From: JBDSSS01 sp039928615
Lineage (GTDB): Bacteria > Actinomycetota > Actinomycetes > Actinomycetales > Dermatophilaceae
Direction of reading: 5' to 3'
NCBI GenBank assembly: GCA_039928615.1
Contig: JBDSSS010000096.1
Location: 1-44,229 of the forward strand
Length of the DNA: 44,229 nt
Under the pieces are notes generated by a model. That model made no database searches, was not told the DNA's origin, and saw only the letters and a list, made by a program, of their open reading frames with translations. This document shows, in pieces, positions 41,210 through 44,229 of this stretch. The position numbers and the translations under genes were made by a program. Every line of letters begins with the position of its first letter. Within the stretch, counting starts at the first letter, position 1.

Positions 41210-42220
41210 GTGTCACCCGATTCGTCCCCCTCGCACGGCTCGTATGCCGCCGAGCTGCGGTCCGCCCTCGAGCGGGCCCTGCGCGGGGTGCCCGAGCGCG
41301 ACCTGGCCCGGGCGACCGCGGCCCTCGTGGCCCGCTACCGCGCGGTGGCCCCGGCCGACGCCGCGATCCTCGCCTCGAGCGCCCACGTCGCCGCCTACGC
41401 TGCCTACCGGATGCCGGCCACTCACGCCGCCCTGGCCCGGCTGCTCGGCCAGCTCGCCCCACGGCTCGACGAGGTCGACCTCGCCCCCCGGACCCTGCTC
41501 GACCTCGGTGGGGGGACGGGGGCCGCCGCCTGGGCGGCGGCCGCGGCCTTCCCCGACCTGACGGCGGTGACGGTGCTCGACCAGGTCGACGCCGCGCTGG
41601 CTCTCGGCCGGGACCTCGTCGCGGAGGCGACCCACCCGGCCCTGCGCGCAGCGCGCTTCGAGCGGGCCGTCGCCGGCGCGTGGCCGCAGGTCCGCGCCGA
41701 CCTCGTCACCGTCTCCTACGTCCTCAGCGAGCTGTCGACGGCGCAGCAGGACCGGCTCACGGCCGACGCGATGGCCCGCGGCCGGGTCGTCGTCGTCGTC
41801 GAGCCGGGCACGCCCGACGGCTACGCCCGGGTGTTGCGAGTGCGCTCGGCGCTGCTCGATGCCGGGTGGCACCTCGCAGGCCCGTGCCCCCATGAGGCGG
41901 CCTGCCCCCTCGGTCGCGGCGACTGGTGCCACTTCGTGGCGCGGACCGAACGGTCGGCCGAGCACCGGCGAATCAAGGGCGGCGAGCTGTCCTACGAGGA
42001 CGAGAAGTTCGCGTGGGTCGCGGCGACCGAGCCGGCGACGCCGGTGCTGCCTGGGGCGGCCGCCCGGATCCTGCGCCACCCCCTCAAGCGGAAGGGCCTC
42101 GTGGAGTTCCAGGCCTGCCGCCCCGACGGCACGACCGGGCGCGAGATCGTCTCGAGGAAGGCCGGCTCGGTCTATCGCGAAGCGCGCGACGCACAGTGGG
42201 GCGACGAGCTGCCGCACTGA
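41210..42220 (+). CDS. Rsm22 family small ribosomal subunit methyltransferase
   Basis: 336 residues. SAM-binding LLDLGGGTGAAAWAAAAAFPDL at 96-117, then SYVLSELS, and the family-specific block CPHEAACPLGRGDWCHFVARTERSAEHRRIKGGELSYEDEKFAWV. Cys226, Cys232, Cys240 and Cys303 have the spacing of the four cysteines that hold an iron-sulfur cluster in mitochondrial METTL17/Rsm22. The family associates with the small ribosomal subunit during its assembly; methyl transfer is assumed from the fold. GTG 41210 has no ribosome site and a TAGTCT six bases before it. Convergent with upp. Confidence 0.9.
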   Translation: MSPDSSPSHGSYAAELRSALERALRGVPERDLARATAALVARYRAVAPADAAILASSAHVAAYAAYRMPATHAALARLLGQLAPRLDEVDLAPRTLLDLGGGTGAAAWAAAAAFPDLTAVTVLDQVDAALALGRDLVAEATHPALRAARFERAVAGAWPQVRADLVTVSYVLSELSTAQQDRLTADAMARGRVVVVVEPGTPDGYARVLRVRSALLDAGWHLAGPCPHEAACPLGRGDWCHFVARTERSAEHRRIKGGELSYEDEKFAWVAATEPATPVLPGAAARILRHPLKRKGLVEFQACRPDGTTGREIVSRKAGSVYREARDAQWGDELPH

Positions 42221-42235
42221 GCCCAGCGGCATACG
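42217..42235. repeat. 19-base repeat, copy 2 (with stop codon of the rsm22 gene)
   Basis: Identical to 4877-4895, again starting at a stop codon and containing CGGCATAC. Its GAGCCC can pair with GGGCTC at 42251-42256, just before the upp stop. Confidence 0.7.
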
Positions 42236-42258
42236 GCATCGTCCGACGGCGGGCTCGG

Positions 42259-42897
42259 TCAGACCACGCCGTAGAGACGGTCGCCGGCGTCGCCGAGGCC
42301 GGGCACGATGTAGCCCTTCTCGTTGAGCCTCTCGTCGATGGTGCCGAGCACGACCTTGACCGGGATGTCGCTGTCGGCGAGCTCTGCCTCGAGGTGGGCG
42401 ATGCCCTCCGGCGCCGCGAGCAGGCACACGGCGGTGATGTCGCTCGCGCCCTTGGCGGTGAGGTAGTCGATCGCCATGACGAGGGTGCCGCCCGTCGCGA
42501 GCATCGGGTCGAGGATGAAGACCTGCCGACCGCTGAGGTCGTCGGGCAGACGGTTGGCGTAGGTCGAGACCTCGAGCGTCTCCTCGTTGCGGACCATCCC
42601 GAGGAAGCCGACCTCGGCGCTCGGGAGCAGCTTGACCATCCCGTCGAGCATGCCGAGACCGGCGCGCAGGATAGGCACGATGATCGGCTTGGGGTTGGCC
42701 AGCTTGATCCCGGTCGTCGGGGCGACCGGGGTCGTGATCTCGAAGGGCTCGACCCGCACCTCGCGCGTCGCCTCGTAGGCGAGCAGCGTCACGAGCTCTT
42801 CGGCGAGACGGCGGAAGGTCGGGCTGTCCGTCCGCTCGTCCCGCAGGTAGGTGAGCTTGTGCGCGATGAGCGGGTGGTCTGCGACGTGGACGTCCAT
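42259..42897 (-). CDS. upp: Uracil phosphoribosyltransferase
   Basis: 212 residues. Makes UMP from uracil and PRPP (pyrimidine salvage). The PRPP-binding loop FILDPMLATGGTLVMAI, VPILRAGLGMLDGM and the C-terminal YIVPGLGDAGDRLYG uracil-binding segment are all present. ATG 42897 (MDVHVADHPLIAHKLTYLRD) is the normal start; in-frame upstream sequence lies within tadA. It lies 7 bases after TAAGTT without a ribosome site, so the message is probably leaderless. Only 17 bases separate it from the divergent tadA start. Confidence 0.96.
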   Translation of the reverse strand: MDVHVADHPLIAHKLTYLRDERTDSPTFRRLAEELVTLLAYEATREVRVEPFEITTPVAPTTGIKLANPKPIIVPILRAGLGMLDGMVKLLPSAEVGFLGMVRNEETLEVSTYANRLPDDLSGRQVFILDPMLATGGTLVMAIDYLTAKGASDITAVCLLAAPEGIAHLEAELADSDIPVKVVLGTIDERLNEKGYIVPGLGDAGDRLYGVV

Positions 42898-42902
42898 GGG
42901 TG

Positions 42903-42910
42903 GAAACTTA
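42903..42910. promoter_or_regulatory. Overlapping -10 boxes of upp and tadA
   Basis: Minus-strand TAAGTT (42910-42905) is 7 bases before ATG of upp; plus-strand GAAACT (42903-42908) is 6 bases before GTG of tadA. The tadA box is weak. Their -35 regions would fall inside the opposite gene. Confidence 0.4.
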
Positions 42911-42914
42911 GCGC

Positions 42915-43403
42915 GTGAGCGAGCCACCGGAGACCCTGACCGACGCACGGACGTATGCCGCCTGGCTCGGCGAGGCGCTCGCGCTGGCCGCCGCGACCGC
43001 CGGCTCGCAGGACGTGCCGGTCGGCGCCGTCGTCGTCGACCCCGACGGGCTGGTCGTCGGCCGCGGCCGTAACGTCCGGGAGGAGCGGTCGGACCCGACC
43101 GGGCACGCCGAGGTCGTCGCCCTCCGCGACGCGGCGGCGGGGCTGGGGACGTGGCGGCTCACCGGTTGCACGCTCGTGGTCACCCTCGAGCCGTGCGTGA
43201 TGTGCGCCGGTGCGGCCGCAGCAGCGCGGGTCGAGCGAGTCGTCTTCGGCGCCTGGGACCCCAAGGCGGGGGCCTGCGGATCGGTGTGGGACCTGCTGCG
43301 CGACCCCCTGTCCCTGCACCCCGTCGACGTGGTCGGGGGAGTGCGCGCGGAGGAGTCCGCGAGCCTGCTCGTCGATTTCTTCGAGGGCCGCAGGCTCCGG
43401 TAA
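42915..43403 (+). CDS. tadA: tRNA adenosine(34) deaminase
   Basis: 162 residues. Converts A34 to inosine in tRNA-Arg(ACG), so that one tRNA reads CGU, CGC and CGA. Zinc-site and catalytic motif H64-A-E66 (GHAEVVAL) and PCVMC (Cys94, Cys97 in LEPCVMCAGA) are intact, and the length is typical. Some actinobacterial proteins of this group are annotated as cytosine or guanine deaminases; CVMCAGA supports TadA. GTG 42915. Followed after 10 bases by tRNA-Ser, which is not its substrate. Confidence 0.92.
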   Translation: MSEPPETLTDARTYAAWLGEALALAAATAGSQDVPVGAVVVDPDGLVVGRGRNVREERSDPTGHAEVVALRDAAAGLGTWRLTGCTLVVTLEPCVMCAGAAAAARVERVVFGAWDPKAGACGSVWDLLRDPLSLHPVDVVGGVRAEESASLLVDFFEGRRLR

Positions 43404-43413
43404 GGTTCCCCTC

Positions 43414-43503
43414 GGTGGCGTGTCCGAGCGGCCTAAGGAGCACGCCTCGAAAGCGTGTGTGGGGGTAACTCCACCGTGGGTTCAAATCCCACCGCCACCG
43501 CCA
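43414..43503 (+). tRNA. tRNA-Ser (anticodon CGA), CCA encoded
   Basis: Acceptor arms GGTGGCG (43414-43420) and CGCCACC (43493-43499), discriminator G, then coded CCA at 43501-43503. Anticodon loop CTCGAAA with CGA at 43448-43450, stem CACGC/GCGTG; a long variable arm (GTGGGGGTAACTCCAC region) marks it as type II, and TTCAAAT is the T loop. Reads UCG. Confidence 0.96.
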
Positions 43504-43535
43504 GGTCCGCACCGCACGTCGGTGCCGAGCACAAC

Positions 43536-43569
43536 GAAAACCCTCGAACCCCCGGGTTCGGGGGTTTTC
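43536..43569 (+). terminator. Strong intrinsic terminator after tRNA-Ser
   Basis: GAAAACCC.CGAACCC pairs with GGGTTCG.GGGTTTTC: 16 pairs including one G-T, a tight loop at 43551-43554, and a TTTTCTGT tail. The A run on the left makes it work in both directions. The only canonical terminator in the window. Confidence 0.85.
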
Positions 43570-43788
43570 TGTCGTCCGAGGCAGACAGGATATCTGCTCG
43601 AGCACGAGCCGGGCCGATCGCGTCGCGGTTGTGTGCAAATGGGATCAAACGGAAACCGACCATGCGCCGGCACCTCGACGGTTAACCTTTGGCTGGGTCT
43701 GCACAGCCCGGGGAGGCCGTGTCGGCGCGTCGTGGCCGGGGGGCCCGGCGATCTGGGGAATGAGCGCTTCGGCGAGGGGGACGTCTTC
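43570..43788. other. Intergenic region upstream of the last gene
   Basis: No gene seen. It holds the palindrome GGTTAACC (43680-43687) overlapping a TAACCT -10-like hexamer (43683-43688) and GC-rich sequence with GGCGAGGGGG before ATG 43789. A ten-codon ATG reading at 43760 ends at that ATG (ATGA) and may be chance. I see no riboswitch I can name. Confidence 0.4.
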
Positions 43789-44229
43789 ATGACGTATTCG
43801 CACGTGTCCACAGCTGGCCGTCCGAGCAGGCGACGGCACGGGTGGTGGACCGTTCTGCTCGTCTTCGCGCTCACCTCCGCCTCCGTCCTCGGGGCCGACC
43901 TGCACCTGCCCGGGGCGGTGGCCGCGGACAACCCGGTCGTCGTCGAGAACCGGCTCCCGGGGACGACGTCATGGCAGATGGGCGCGCCGGGGACGGCCGT
44001 CAGCAACGACGCGACCGGCCAGATCAAGGGATACGCCTCGGCCACGAGCGTCAACAAGGGCGGCCAGATCGACCTCATGGTCAGCGTCAGCCCCTCGCAG
44101 TCCTTCACGGCGGACGTATATCGGACCGGCTACTACGGCGGCACCGGCGGGCGACTCGTCTTCCAGACCGGCGCGATCCAGGGGACGAAGCAGCGCACCT
44201 GCACAGCGGACCCGAGCAACGGCCTCATC
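43789..44229 (+). CDS. Secreted N,N-dimethylformamidase-like protein, N-terminal part (cut by window edge)
   Basis: 147 codons visible. A Sec signal peptide (RRRHGWWTVLLVFALTSASVLGADLHLPGAVAA, cut probably after AVAA near residue 46) leads into NPVVVENRLPGTTSWQMG, IKGYASATSVNKGGQIDLMVSVSPSQSFTADVYRTGYYGGTGGRLVFQTG. This opening is typical of large actinobacterial surface proteins with an N,N-dimethylformamidase beta-subunit-like domain, often with Ig-like or other beta domains further on. The enzymatic role of these secreted relatives is not established. ATG 43789 follows GAGGGGG. The rest lies beyond the window. Confidence 0.75.
   Translation, partial: MTYSHVSTAGRPSRRRHGWWTVLLVFALTSASVLGADLHLPGAVAADNPVVVENRLPGTTSWQMGAPGTAVSNDATGQIKGYASATSVNKGGQIDLMVSVSPSQSFTADVYRTGYYGGTGGRLVFQTGAIQGTKQRTCTADPSNGLI

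Noticed and set aside
43414..43503. tRNA-Ser as an integration site for a mobile element
   Set aside because: No integrase, no repeated tRNA 3' end and no change in gene type on either side.
43570..43788. c-di-AMP riboswitch before the secreted protein gene
   Set aside because: Such switches often precede cell-wall protein genes in actinobacteria, but I cannot find the conserved blocks; only a short palindrome and a weak -10-like site are visible.

Overview
The window is chromosomal DNA from a high-GC actinobacterium. By eye it is about 70% GC, with GTG and even TTG starts, TANNNT-type -10 boxes and many leaderless-looking genes. Closest recognisable relatives of the proteins (EthA-like and NadE proteins very similar to the mycobacterial ones, SigJ-type ECF factor, DUF4921, Rsm22) support Actinomycetota. 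A Micrococcales/Intrasporangiaceae-like host is my inference only. I see no transposase, integrase, prophage, CRISPR array or toxin-antitoxin pair; the gene density and gene types are those of ordinary chromosome.

Layout. 1-6.7 kb holds redox and fatty-acid related enzymes: the N-terminal half of a FadH-type 2,4-dienoyl-CoA reductase cut by the window edge, an EthA-like Baeyer-Villiger monooxygenase, a DUF4921 GalT-like protein, a zinc-less quinone oxidoreductase, an SDR, and a coupled thioesterase/small-protein pair. 6.8-12.1 kb holds a SWIM-SNF2 helicase, an ECF sigma factor translationally coupled to a DUF1059 protein, and superoxide dismutase.

12.2-25.9 kb is the centrepiece, a galactoside-use locus. 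On the minus strand lie a GH42 beta-galactosidase, a DeoR regulator, galT and galK in a tightly overlapping operon, followed by a GPH-family transporter coupled to a sphingosine-1-phosphate-lyase-like PLP enzyme. Divergently, on the plus strand, lie a Tat-exported sugar-binding lipoprotein, two ABC permeases and a GH36 alpha-galactosidase. Together they would import alpha- and beta-galactosides, split them in the cytoplasm and feed galactose into the Leloir pathway. galE and the ABC ATPase are absent and must be elsewhere.

26-38.4 kb holds a MarR regulator divergent from a ClC-CBS chloride protein around a nested palindrome, a HerA-like ATPase, a Fur-family regulator, the threonine-catabolism genes tdh and kbl (split by a hydrolase, a Na+/H+ antiporter and a RibD-type reductase), a PPOX-family protein and glutamine-dependent nadE. 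38.4-44.2 kb holds an amino acid permease, a PH-domain membrane protein with a 55-residue membrane protein upstream, an Rsm22 methyltransferase, upp and tadA back to back, a tRNA-Ser(CGA) with a strong terminator, and the start of a large secreted N,N-dimethylformamidase-like protein.

No wholly new system stands out. The most unusual signals are at the DNA level: an over-represented octamer CGGCATAC/GTATGCCG (about 24 copies on both strands, in genes and between them), a repeated leaderless promoter layout (TANNNT-like hexamer 6-7 nt before the start codon), and palindromes built around the facing stop codons of convergent genes.
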